A stretch of DNA of 19,991 nucleotides from an uncultured Clostridia bacterium (GTDB taxonomy: Bacteria > Bacillota_A > Clostridia > Christensenellales > Aristaeellaceae), in contig CAMJTZ010000020.1 in assembly GCA_946408865.1 (NCBI GenBank), forward strand, positions 1 through 19,991, given 5' to 3'. Under the pieces are notes generated by a model. The model saw only the letters and a list, made by a program, of their open reading frames with translations. It made no database searches and was not told the origin of the DNA. This document shows positions 7,254-14,994 of this stretch, in pieces. The first letter of the stretch is position 1, and each line of letters opens with the position of its first letter. A program made the translations under genes and the position numbers.

Positions 7254-8625
7254 CAGATTCCAGAATACATCTTGCGACATGAACACCGCTTGCGCTGGCG
7301 TGGCTCAGGCTATGTGTTACGCCGCTTCCGTCCCCGATTATATACAGTCCCGGATACTGCGTCTCAAGGTTTTCGTCCAGTTCAACTTCCATATTGTAGA
7401 ATTTGACTTCCACACCGTACAGCAGCGTATCGTCGTTTGCAGTGCCGGGAGCTATTTTGTCCAGTGCATAAATCATCTCAATAATTCCATCAAGTATCCG
7501 TTTGGGAATCACGAGGCTCAGGTCGCCGGGCGTCGCAGCCAGTGTCGGCGTTACAAAGGAGTCTGCGATACGACCTGATGTGCTCCTTCTCCCGCGGACC
7601 AGATCGCCGAAGCGCTGTACGATTACTCCGCCGCCCAGCATGTTGCTGAGTCTCGCGATGGATTCGCCGTAACCATTTGAATCCTTGAACGGTTCAGAAA
7701 AGTGTTTGCTTACAAGAAGAGCGAAATTGGTGTTCTCCGTGTGTCGCGCAGGATCTTCAAAGCTGTGGCCGTTGACCGTAACAATGCCGTTCGTATTTTC
7801 GCTGACAACAGCCCCGTGGGGATTCATGCAGAAAGTCCGTACCAGGTCTTCGAACTTCGCTGTCCGGTACACGATTTTGCTTTCGTAGAGTTCATCCGTC
7901 AAATGCTGAAAAATCTTGGCTGGCAGTTCCACGCGTACGCCGATATCCACCCTGTTGCTCTTTGTGGGGATCCCCATGTCCCTGCAGACGCCTTCCATCC
8001 ATTTGCTGCCGCTGCGTCCCACGGAAATGACACAGGTAGAAGCTGTAACGGACCGACCGTTCCCTGTTATAATTCGGTAACCGTCTGTCAGCCGTTCAAC
8101 TGACGCCACAGGTGTGTCAAAGAAGAAATCAGCCTTGCTTTTCAGATCATTGTAAAGATTTTCAAGCACGACATAATTGATATCGGTACCCAGATGGCGG
8201 ACCTGAGCGTCCAGAAGGTGAAGTCCATGCTGCAGGCACATCTGCTTGATGGCGCTGTTCGCAGTGGAATACAGCTTGGTTCCCTCACCGCCGTATTTCA
8301 GGTTGATCTGATCAACGTAGCGCATCAGCTCGAGCGCTCTGCTTTTCCCGACATGCTGATGAAGGCTTCCGCCAAAATCATTGGTAATGTTATATTTCCC
8401 ATCCGAGAAAGCGCCGGCACCGCCGAACCCGCTCATGATCGAACACGTTCTGCAGCGGATACAACTCTTGATTTTTTCGCCGTCGATTGGGCATTTCCGC
8501 CGGTCCAGCGGATTGCCAAGCTCAAATACGCCGACTTTCAGCGGATGCGGGGAGCGCCGTACCAGCTCATATGTCGTGAAAATACCTCCAGGCCCCGCTC
8601 CGATTACCAACACATCATAATCCAT
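7240..8625 (-). CDS. FAD-dependent dehydrogenase, COG2509 type
   Basis: A 461-residue flavoprotein. DVLVIGAGPGG (4-14) is the Rossmann FAD-binding loop. The C-terminal IIGDGSGVTHSLSHASASG is the second FAD contact, which places substrate-binding segments between the two. After the first strand come C45, C55, C58 and C61 (SCIRCRTC) and then GFGGAGAFSDGKYN. This layout is that of the uncharacterised COG2509 FAD-dependent dehydrogenases. The cysteines could hold an iron-sulfur cluster or be redox-active, but this is not proven. The substrate is unknown and no membrane segment is seen. The ATG at 8625 is preceded by GGAG about 10 bases upstream. It is a single-gene unit on its strand, transcribed from the divergent region it shares with the LCP gene. 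Confidence 0.85.
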   Translation of the reverse strand: MDYDVLVIGAGPGGIFTTYELVRRSPHPLKVGVFELGNPLDRRKCPIDGEKIKSCIRCRTCSIMSGFGGAGAFSDGKYNITNDFGGSLHQHVGKSRALELMRYVDQINLKYGGEGTKLYSTANSAIKQMCLQHGLHLLDAQVRHLGTDINYVVLENLYNDLKSKADFFFDTPVASVERLTDGYRIITGNGRSVTASTCVISVGRSGSKWMEGVCRDMGIPTKSNRVDIGVRVELPAKIFQHLTDELYESKIVYRTAKFEDLVRTFCMNPHGAVVSENTNGIVTVNGHSFEDPARHTENTNFALLVSKHFSEPFKDSNGYGESIARLSNMLGGGVIVQRFGDLVRGRRSTSGRIADSFVTPTLAATPGDLSLVIPKRILDGIIEMIYALDKIAPGTANDDTLLYGVEVKFYNMEVELDENLETQYPGLYIIGDGSGVTHSLSHASASGVHVARCILESVSNS

Positions 8626-8660
8626 ACATAATCCGCTCCAGTTCTTTCAGTTGCGCTGAG

Positions 8661-8689
8661 ATTATATCATCGATTCCGCAAAAAGCAAA
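8661..8689 (-). promoter_or_regulatory. probable extended -10 promoter of the FAD dehydrogenase
   Basis: On the minus strand TGATATAAT (8661-8669) combines a perfect -10 hexamer with the extended TGn element. The -35 position is weak (TTTGCT, 8684-8689, 17-base spacer), which is tolerable for an extended -10 promoter. The predicted leader is about 30 bases. Confidence 0.55.
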
Positions 8690-8697
8690 TTTCTGAT

Positions 8698-8726
8698 TTC
8701 CTTTTTTAAACATTTTAATGTATAAT
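8698..8726 (+). promoter_or_regulatory. possible promoter of the LCP-led operon
   Basis: A perfect -10 TATAAT lies at 8721-8726, preceded by an AT-rich tract; the -35 position (TTCCTT, 8698-8703) matches poorly. The predicted start is near 8733, about 50 bases before the TTG start of the LCP gene. The upstream ATG at 8718 overlaps this -10 box, which argues against that ATG being the start codon. Confidence 0.45.
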
Positions 8727-8783
8727 AATTTGATCTTTATTGCCGATTTCCGGTTGAACCGGAACGGAAGGAGTGTTTTTCAA

Positions 8784-10145
8784 TTGCGTAGATTCCTTTG
8801 CCTTCTTCTCACTCTCTTTCTGCTGTTTCCATGTACTGTTATGGCAGAAGAGGAGGACGACAGCTGGGCAAAAAAACCGCTTCCCAGGGAAAGACTGCCT
8901 GAAACAATTCAAATCGTCCCCTGGGATGAGATTCCTGCGCCTTCCCTCGGTCAGCATCATTATCTGCTTCTGTGTATTGATCAGTGGAAATCCAGACCCC
9001 GTCCTGACGGAATTGAACCGCCGACAGATGGGAACGGCAATCGCCGCGACTTCTTCGGCAACACCGACGGAATCGTCATTCTGACGCTTGATACCGCTGC
9101 CCGCCGGATCATGCTGGCTTCCATCGTACGCGACGCTACCATTCTTAAGCCGAACACAACAGATACAAAACAGTATTACGGCCGGATCAATTATGTGTAT
9201 AACGATTACGGCCCTGAAGCGCTTTGCAGGCTGATCAGCGAGCACCTCGGAATCAAAATCGAAAAGTACATTCTCTTCAATTTCTCTCAGATCCAGGATA
9301 TTATCGATCTGGAAAGTCTTGACGGCGTTTATATCGATCTTAACCGTAATGAAATCGCATATCTCGCACGTTTTGCTGTTCCAAAGCGTACTGTTATCAA
9401 GGCGGATGGATATTACGCTGTCAAAGGTGATCCGGAAAAAGAGGATTATCTGAAACTTCACTACAATGCAAAAAATCATCAGATGCTGGACTTTTCCATT
9501 CCCTTCTCTCTTTTTACACAGACAGAAAACGGCATGGTAAAAGAATCCGCGACAATCTCCGGCACGAACGGTTCCTCTGTTGTTTTTGAGAGAAACGGCG
9601 GCCTGCAGATCGTTCTTGCTGACGGCTCCAAAGAAAAAGGAAGCTATGGTTTTGAGCATAACCGGCTTGAGGTGATGACGGGCGACGATGTACACCTGAA
9701 CAACCGTGCTGAAGTCGGAACTTATCATATGAAAGGCCACTCGGCACTTCTGTATATGAGAATCCGCAAATCCAGCCGTGGCGATACGGATTTCATGCGT
9801 ACCCAGCGCGTACGGAATGTGCTCAGTGCGCTTGCCGATGAGTGTCGTTCATTCACACTGGATCAGGCAAATGATCTGGCAAACAGCATTATGCAGCATA
9901 ACGACAAAACCAACATGACGCTTAAGGATATGACCGACGCTGCTTCTTGGGCATACAGTCTTCGCGACTGCACCATCGAGGAATTCCGTGTACCTCCGCA
10001 GGCAGATGTTCGTTCCATCACTTTTGGACAGATGTCCGCGCTTGAAATCAACTGGACATCTGTTCGTAGAAAATATAACGAATTCCTGGATCATACCACG
10101 CTCGTCCGGGATGTTGACTTTATGGTTATGGATGAAGATGACTGA
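8784..10145 (+). CDS. LytR-CpsA-Psr (LCP) family protein with signal peptide and an unusual insert
   Basis: A 453-residue protein from a TTG start at 8784, which follows GGAAGGAG. It begins with a hydrophobic segment ending CTVMA-EE, a plausible signal peptidase I site after residue 21; it is not a lipobox. LCP signatures follow: YLLLCIDQ (60-67), TDGIVILTLD (94-103), SIVRDA (113-118), RINYVY (134-139) and IEKYILFNF (159-167). GHSALLYMRIR (318-328) and DTDFMRTQRVR (334-344) complete the set. The conserved Asp and Arg residues of LCP transferases therefore appear present. LCP enzymes move teichoic acids or other glycopolymers from lipid carriers to peptidoglycan outside the cell. About 100 residues (roughly 190-300) sit where other members have a short loop. 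The frame is open to 8718, but that ATG lies in the promoter. It is first of an envelope trio, 17 bases before the next gene. Confidence 0.83.
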   Translation: MRRFLCLLLTLFLLFPCTVMAEEEDDSWAKKPLPRERLPETIQIVPWDEIPAPSLGQHHYLLLCIDQWKSRPRPDGIEPPTDGNGNRRDFFGNTDGIVILTLDTAARRIMLASIVRDATILKPNTTDTKQYYGRINYVYNDYGPEALCRLISEHLGIKIEKYILFNFSQIQDIIDLESLDGVYIDLNRNEIAYLARFAVPKRTVIKADGYYAVKGDPEKEDYLKLHYNAKNHQMLDFSIPFSLFTQTENGMVKESATISGTNGSSVVFERNGGLQIVLADGSKEKGSYGFEHNRLEVMTGDDVHLNNRAEVGTYHMKGHSALLYMRIRKSSRGDTDFMRTQRVRNVLSALADECRSFTLDQANDLANSIMQHNDKTNMTLKDMTDAASWAYSLRDCTIEEFRVPPQADVRSITFGQMSALEINWTSVRRKYNEFLDHTTLVRDVDFMVMDEDD

Positions 10146-10162
10146 CTGGAGAGGACAACACA

Positions 10163-11938
10163 ATGAAATGCCCTGAATGCGGTCTGTGGAACCGTGCATC
10201 CCTGCCTCACTGCATCCGGTGCGGTACTCCGCTGAATATTGACCAGGCTTCCCGATTTGCCTGGAAAGACACCTTGAAGGATGGCGGCACCTCCACAACT
10301 TACCTTCGCGCCGATGAATTCGGTCAGACAGATCAGACACCAGAACCTCGTGATGCGCTCGCCCACGAAATGCATGACCTGAAGGAACGCAAACAGCGTG
10401 GCTCAAAACTTCTGGAACGGCTTCAGAGCGAGTCACAGGTTTCTGCTTCCGGCCGTGCTGTGACAGCCGAGGAAACTGAAGCTGCTTCCTCCGGCAGCAC
10501 CATACAGAAAACCATTGTTGTCAGACAGGTTGCGGAATCCGGACTTCGTTCGAAACGCGAATCAGAATTCCGTTCCCGCGTGCGTTTTATGGATGAAAAT
10601 GGAACGTTCGTCGAATCTCGTTCCTACGATCCGATCGTTCCGCAATCGCTGCGTTCTTCCGGAGATACTCTTCCGCGGCGGTTGCATATTCATCCGAAAA
10701 AAAAGCACAGAATCCTTTTTACGGTTACAATTGTTTTCGCTGCTTTGCTTCTGACTGTCGGCGGTTATTTTGTTATCAACCATTTCATCAATCCGTCCTC
10801 CGGTGTGAAAGAAAACGCACCAGGAGTCGTGGTCAATGCCGGTTTGCTGGATGATCTTTCTGCGCATACCGTTCTGATTCCCGGTACGGAAGGCAGTACA
10901 ATCTACATCCGTGAACTTCATGCCAGTTATGTTGTCAGTGACGGATTCGCCACAGTTGAAGTTCCTGATCATTTCTGGTATGACAATCTTGAGGGGTCTC
11001 TCGACGAAACAATGGAAGTCACCCTGACCCCCTTTCTGAAATCATCCTCCGGCCGGCAGACACCTCTGGATCCTGTTCATTATACAATCACCATTCCTCT
11101 CAGCCCGATTGAGCTTGAATCGCCGGACAGTATGCGGACAACTGTCTCCACTACAATGGCCAGTATCAGAATCAAAGTCCGTGCCGGATCCCATGTTACT
11201 GTAAACGGCAAAGATTACAGCGACACCGTATCCTCCGTCAGCGGAGAGATGGTATATAATGCCACAATTCAGCCGATCGGCGACAATCCGTTCACCATTG
11301 TCGTGCGTTCGCAGTACTGCCGTGACAACACGATTACGGTAGTTTTCTATCGTGCCCGTCAGGATATTCCGCTGGACCTTGCGGTCGGTACTTACGGAAC
11401 GACGGATAAACAGATTATGCGTGTTTCCGCCACAACCATGCCCGGTGCCTATGTGGAAGTAATCACTCCTTATTCAGATCTTAATATTACCGAACTGGAT
11501 ACTACCGGCAAATTCACTTTCAATGCCATCTTTGATAAAATTGGAAACAACACAATCAGTATCATTGCTTCCTACCCCGGCAAGAAACCCTCCCAGGTAG
11601 ATCATGTTGTTTATTATCTTCCTCCTGCAGATATATATACCGTAAAAGCCTGGCCTCTTTCTGCGGATGGTTATGCAGAACTCCTCAGCAATATTGCGGT
11701 TCGGGCTGAGAAAAACCAGGTATATGTCGTTAAAGGAATCGTCCAGTACGTCGTATCTGACAAGCCTCAGATGGTTGTTATCAATACGAGTGACGACGGA
11801 AAATCCCAGCCGGTACTTGTCCAGAACTACACGAAGACAAAATGGGAAGTCGGCAAGTACTACCGTCTTTATGCAGATGCCTATAATACATATAACGGCA
11901 TGCCCTGGCTGAATGCCAGATATACTTACCTGAAATGA
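10163..11938 (+). CDS. zinc-ribbon, single-TM protein with extracytoplasmic beta domains
   Basis: A 591-residue protein with no family I can name. An N-terminal zinc ribbon (C3, C6, C17, C20) is followed by a charged, low-complexity cytoplasmic linker to about 180. A membrane helix (about 184-207) is preceded by KKKH, so the N-terminus is cytoplasmic and the bulk outside. Outside are beta-rich segments: about 220-310, two Ig-like repeats (about 330-398 and 405-486), and a last domain (about 495-591) whose YVVKGIV ... WEVGKYYRLYADAY pattern resembles an OB-fold. The overall plan recalls TcaA/YvbJ-type Gram-positive envelope proteins, but this rests on architecture, not motif identity. The ATG at 10163 follows GGAGAGG. 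It is 17 bases after the LCP gene, suggesting a joint role at the wall. Its cysteine spacing is identical to that of the protein at 17290-19215. Confidence 0.8.
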   Translation: MKCPECGLWNRASLPHCIRCGTPLNIDQASRFAWKDTLKDGGTSTTYLRADEFGQTDQTPEPRDALAHEMHDLKERKQRGSKLLERLQSESQVSASGRAVTAEETEAASSGSTIQKTIVVRQVAESGLRSKRESEFRSRVRFMDENGTFVESRSYDPIVPQSLRSSGDTLPRRLHIHPKKKHRILFTVTIVFAALLLTVGGYFVINHFINPSSGVKENAPGVVVNAGLLDDLSAHTVLIPGTEGSTIYIRELHASYVVSDGFATVEVPDHFWYDNLEGSLDETMEVTLTPFLKSSSGRQTPLDPVHYTITIPLSPIELESPDSMRTTVSTTMASIRIKVRAGSHVTVNGKDYSDTVSSVSGEMVYNATIQPIGDNPFTIVVRSQYCRDNTITVVFYRARQDIPLDLAVGTYGTTDKQIMRVSATTMPGAYVEVITPYSDLNITELDTTGKFTFNAIFDKIGNNTISIIASYPGKKPSQVDHVVYYLPPADIYTVKAWPLSADGYAELLSNIAVRAEKNQVYVVKGIVQYVVSDKPQMVVINTSDDGKSQPVLVQNYTKTKWEVGKYYRLYADAYNTYNGMPWLNARYTYLK

Positions 11939-11952
11939 AGGGATATGAAATC

Positions 11953-12756
11953 ATGAAACGTTTTTTTGGTATTACACTCTCCGTCCTTCTGGTTTTCCTC
12001 GCTGCAGCCGCCGCTGCGGATCCACTTGTGCTGACACAGGATTATAACGATACCGTAACAGTTTATTACAACGGCACAGATGCTTCAGATGGAAGCTACA
12101 GTTACTCTTACGCTTTCCCGCATGCTTCCGTGCCGGAGGTTACGACGGAAGAAGCCGATCTTTCCGCTGCCAGCGTCAATCGTTATTATGAAAAAAGAAT
12201 TCAGGAATATACGGTTGACTATATCCCGAATCAGGCGGATTACTTCGCTTCGCAGTATCAGAATGTGTCAGTTGATGTCAATTATCAGATCATGTGCAAT
12301 AACGATGATTTTTTCTCCGTTCTGCTTCATAAAACAGAAAATATTGATGGTGAAATCGAAGAGACATGGGAAGGAAACACATTTTCCCGTTCCAGTGAGA
12401 TGGTCGGACAGCTTACATCTCTTCCGAAACTGCTGGGTATTCTGGATGCCGGCGAAAGTGATGAATGGGTGGAGGACCGTCAGACAAACCGCATCTGGGA
12501 AGTTGTCTGCACATTGGTGTGGAATGCTATCCAAAGCAATCCGGATAACCTGGATTTTGATCCATCCCTGACGAAAGAGGATCTTGAGTATATTATCACG
12601 CCTGAATATTCACTGGATCAGGATTTTTATATTGATGAAAACGGCGATGTAATCTTCATTATTCTATCCCGCTTCATTCTTTCGGGGCAAACTTCTGAAG
12701 AAACCGGTTTCGTTCCTTTCCGGATGACGCTAGAAGAAATTGATGACGAAATGTGA
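11953..12756 (+). CDS. secreted protein, possibly distantly RsiV/DUF3298-like
   Basis: A 267-residue acidic protein beginning MKRFFGITLSVLLVFLAAAA with a likely signal peptide cleaved near ADP (about residue 22). I chose the ATG at 11953 because AAGGGAT precedes it by about 9 bases. An in-frame ATG at 11935 overlaps the previous stop but has no binding site. The mature part runs from SVNRYYEKRIQEYTVDY through a region of alternating strands (YQNVSVDVNYQIM) to a C-terminal FYIDENGDVIFII-type strand pair. That order resembles the DUF4163/DUF3298 module of RsiV and PdaC, but no signature residue settles it. It is the third gene of the envelope trio, 14 bases after the zinc-ribbon protein. There is no catalytic motif I can point to. 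Confidence 0.72.
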   Translation: MKRFFGITLSVLLVFLAAAAAADPLVLTQDYNDTVTVYYNGTDASDGSYSYSYAFPHASVPEVTTEEADLSAASVNRYYEKRIQEYTVDYIPNQADYFASQYQNVSVDVNYQIMCNNDDFFSVLLHKTENIDGEIEETWEGNTFSRSSEMVGQLTSLPKLLGILDAGESDEWVEDRQTNRIWEVVCTLVWNAIQSNPDNLDFDPSLTKEDLEYIITPEYSLDQDFYIDENGDVIFIILSRFILSGQTSEETGFVPFRMTLEEIDDEM

Positions 12757-12793
12757 TACAGTAAAAAGACAGGATTTCCGTATTCATTCAGCG

Positions 12794-12799
12794 TATAAT
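12794..12799 (+). promoter_or_regulatory. possible -10 element before the aminotransferase
   Basis: TATAAT at 12794-12799 lies in the 76-base gap before the aminotransferase gene, the largest gap in this plus-strand run. No convincing -35 box is found at 16-18 bases, so this may be only a weak internal promoter. The gap holds no clear hairpin. Confidence 0.3.
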
Positions 12800-12832
12800 A
12801 AAGTATCAATGTATCAGAAAGAAGGTTTCCTT

Positions 12833-13900
12833 ATGTTGGATATCAGCGTAACGTTATCAAATCATCCGAAGCAGAAGCCGTCAGATGAATCTGCTCTCGG
12901 CTTTGGCCGCCTCTTTACAGATCATATGTTCATGATGGATTACGAACTTGGGCTCGGCTGGCATAATGCCCGCATTGTTCCCTATGGTGATTTTGCGATG
13001 GATCCTGCTGCAATGGTTTTCCATTACGGACAGGCTATTTTTGAAGGATGCAAATGCTACCGTCGTGCTGATGGCGGGCTTCAGCTTTTCCGCGCAAAAG
13101 ATAACCTTTCGCGAATGACCCGCAGCGCACAGCGGATGTGCATGCCCGCACTGGATGAAGAAACTGCGATGGAAGGCCTGAAGCAGCTGATAAAGATTGA
13201 CGCAGACTGGGTTCCCCACAAGGAAGGCACTTCCCTTTATATCCGTCCGACAATGATCTCTACGGATATCGGTCTGGGAGTTCACGCATCCAAAAAATAC
13301 TGCTTCTTCATCATTCTTTCTCCTGTCGGTGCATATTATAAAGAAGGGCTTAAGCCTGTCAGCATTTATGTTGAAGATGAGTATGTACGTGCTGTCCGCG
13401 GCGGTGTCGGTTTTACCAAATGTGCCGGCAACTATGCTGCTTCGATCCTGGCCGGCGATGTGGCTGAAAAGAAAGGGTATTCACAGGTACTGTGGCTTGA
13501 CGGCGTGGAGCAGAAATACATCGAAGAAGTCGGTTCCATGAATATGATGTTTGCATACGGCAATAAGATTGTTACGCCCCGGCTGAACGGCTCTATTCTC
13601 CCCGGCATTACCCGTGACAGTGTTCTGAAGCTTTCCCGCCAGCTTGGTTTCGAAGCGGAGGAAGCCCGTCTCGACGTTCACGAGATTTTTGCCGACGCAA
13701 AATCAGGAAAACTGACGGAAGCCTTTGGAACGGGAACCGCCGCTGTCATCAGTCCTGTCGGCGTTCTGGCTATGGGCAATGAGAAAATCGTCCTGGGTGA
13801 CGGCGGTATCGGCCCGGTCGCACAGAAACTATATGATACACTGACCGGCATCCAGTATGGACGGCTGGAAGATGTCAACGGCTGGATTACGCGTCTCTGA
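12833..13900 (+). CDS. ilvE: branched-chain amino acid aminotransferase
   Basis: A 355-residue fold-type IV PLP enzyme, the length of the longer (eukaryote-like) BCAT group. It transfers the amino group between glutamate and the 2-oxo acids of valine, leucine and isoleucine. MVFHYGQAIFEGCKCYR (61-77) is the N-domain signature. GVGFTKCAGNYAAS carries the PLP-binding Lys196, EKYI-type IEEVGSMNMMF lies at 230-240, and FGTGTAAVISPVG (298-310) holds the cofactor-phosphate loop. The ATG at 12833 follows AGAAGG and starts MLDISVTLSNH. The frame is open upstream to 12740, but that stretch overlaps the previous gene and lacks a binding site. No other branched-chain biosynthesis gene is nearby. valS in this window uses one of its products, though it lies in a distant operon. 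Confidence 0.94.
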   Translation: MLDISVTLSNHPKQKPSDESALGFGRLFTDHMFMMDYELGLGWHNARIVPYGDFAMDPAAMVFHYGQAIFEGCKCYRRADGGLQLFRAKDNLSRMTRSAQRMCMPALDEETAMEGLKQLIKIDADWVPHKEGTSLYIRPTMISTDIGLGVHASKKYCFFIILSPVGAYYKEGLKPVSIYVEDEYVRAVRGGVGFTKCAGNYAASILAGDVAEKKGYSQVLWLDGVEQKYIEEVGSMNMMFAYGNKIVTPRLNGSILPGITRDSVLKLSRQLGFEAEEARLDVHEIFADAKSGKLTEAFGTGTAAVISPVGVLAMGNEKIVLGDGGIGPVAQKLYDTLTGIQYGRLEDVNGWITRL

Positions 13901-13930
13901 TTTCTCTGTTTATCCTGAAAGGATTCATTC

Positions 13931-14983
13931 ATGCTCAGACAAGGCAACACTTATCCCTATCATTGGGCCGACAAGACAATGAGCGTCCTTCGGGCCAATC
14001 AGCTGGAGGCTTGCGAGAAGGATCTTGCAAGCCTTCCTTTCCGTTCTCTTTTTGACCCGGATTGCACCGATGCCGATGCGGAATCTTTTTATCAGCTGTC
14101 CTTTTTCCCCAGGGAAGACCGAAACAATGACTCCGTCATGCTTCATACCGTTGAACAGCTTCGGGTTCGTGTGCTCTCTTCTTTTGCGCCTGAGCTTGCG
14201 CTCCTTTCTCCGGAAGAACATGACCTCATGGTTCGCCTTGTCCTTTTCGGAGGCCGGCTGACACTGCAGGACTGGGAAGATCTGATTCCCGCCCAGTCTC
14301 TTGTGCGCCGTCTCTGGTGTCGCACCGCTGTTGAAGATGGAATCCGCATCCTTTGCATGCCGCATCAGCTTTGTGCATCCGCATTGCTGCTTCTCGCAGG
14401 AGAAGGGCATAAAAAGATCCGTGATGCTGTGGAAACTGTCCAGGAAAGCATTGATCAGTCCCTCTATCTGATGGGGATTTTACAGGCTGCAGGTCCCCTT
14501 TTACACCTGCAGTCTTTACTGAAGGATACTTATGCAGAAAACCGTCCGGAGCTTATTGAGCGTATGTTTTTCTCCGGCTGGGACTATATTTTTGATCCGC
14601 AGGGACGTCTGTTTCTCGTCCATCCCGGTCTGGCCGATCCGGACGGAATGCTATCCCGGATGCCTGCCGCCACCGGAGCCAGCAGTGACATGAGTCCCAA
14701 TGCTGTTCAGCTTGCATCTGATTCCATCGCCGATCTTGAAACGCCGCTCTATGAGCAAATGCTCTTTTCTATTGCTGATGCCGTCCGTCCGGAACTTACT
14801 CCGGAGGATGCTGTTGAAGATTTAATTATCCTTGCAAAACAGAATGTATCCTTTTCTGATATGAAAGAGGTCCTTTCTTCTCTGCTTGTTTCTATCCCGA
14901 CAAAGGATATGACGAAGGCTCTGCGGGATCTGAGTGACCGGATTCCACGTTGGATCTGGTTTTCCTCCTCCCGTGTGCAGTAA
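13931..14983 (+). CDS. uncharacterised, mainly helical cytoplasmic protein
   Basis: A 350-residue protein I do not recognise. There is no signal peptide, membrane helix, cysteine cluster or nucleotide-binding loop. The N-terminal 60 residues contain FRSLFDPDCTDADAESFYQL. Residues about 88-145 (LSPEEHDLMVRLVLFGGRLT onward) alternate helix and short strand in a way that could form a winged-helix-like domain, but this is weak. The C-terminal half is rich in Leu and Asp/Glu and looks helical. The ATG at 13931 follows AAAGGAT by 7 bases. It sits 30 bases after the aminotransferase and 11 bases before the RluA-type gene, so it is cotranscribed. Its uninterrupted frame and good binding site support a real gene. 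Confidence 0.78.
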   Translation: MLRQGNTYPYHWADKTMSVLRANQLEACEKDLASLPFRSLFDPDCTDADAESFYQLSFFPREDRNNDSVMLHTVEQLRVRVLSSFAPELALLSPEEHDLMVRLVLFGGRLTLQDWEDLIPAQSLVRRLWCRTAVEDGIRILCMPHQLCASALLLLAGEGHKKIRDAVETVQESIDQSLYLMGILQAAGPLLHLQSLLKDTYAENRPELIERMFFSGWDYIFDPQGRLFLVHPGLADPDGMLSRMPAATGASSDMSPNAVQLASDSIADLETPLYEQMLFSIADAVRPELTPEDAVEDLIILAKQNVSFSDMKEVLSSLLVSIPTKDMTKALRDLSDRIPRWIWFSSSRVQ

Positions 14984-14994
14984 GGAGCGTGACC

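Noticed and set aside
8718..8783. ATG at 8718 as start of the LCP gene
   Set aside because: It overlaps the TATAAT at 8721-8726, has no ribosome binding site and would bury the signal peptide; TTG at 8784 follows GGAAGGAG.
8715..9740. 341-codon open frame on the minus strand opposite the LCP gene
   Set aside because: It overlaps a protein with clear LCP motifs and runs through the divergent promoter; its own sequence shows no domain.
11935..11952. ATG at 11935 as start of the secreted protein
   Set aside because: It overlaps the preceding stop (ATGA) and could be coupled, but AAGGGAT is placed for the ATG at 11953, which gives a cleaner signal peptide; the 6-residue extension cannot be fully excluded.
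12740..12832. Longer aminotransferase start at 12740
   Set aside because: It overlaps the end of the secreted-protein gene, lacks a binding site, and the family N-terminus fits the ATG at 12833.
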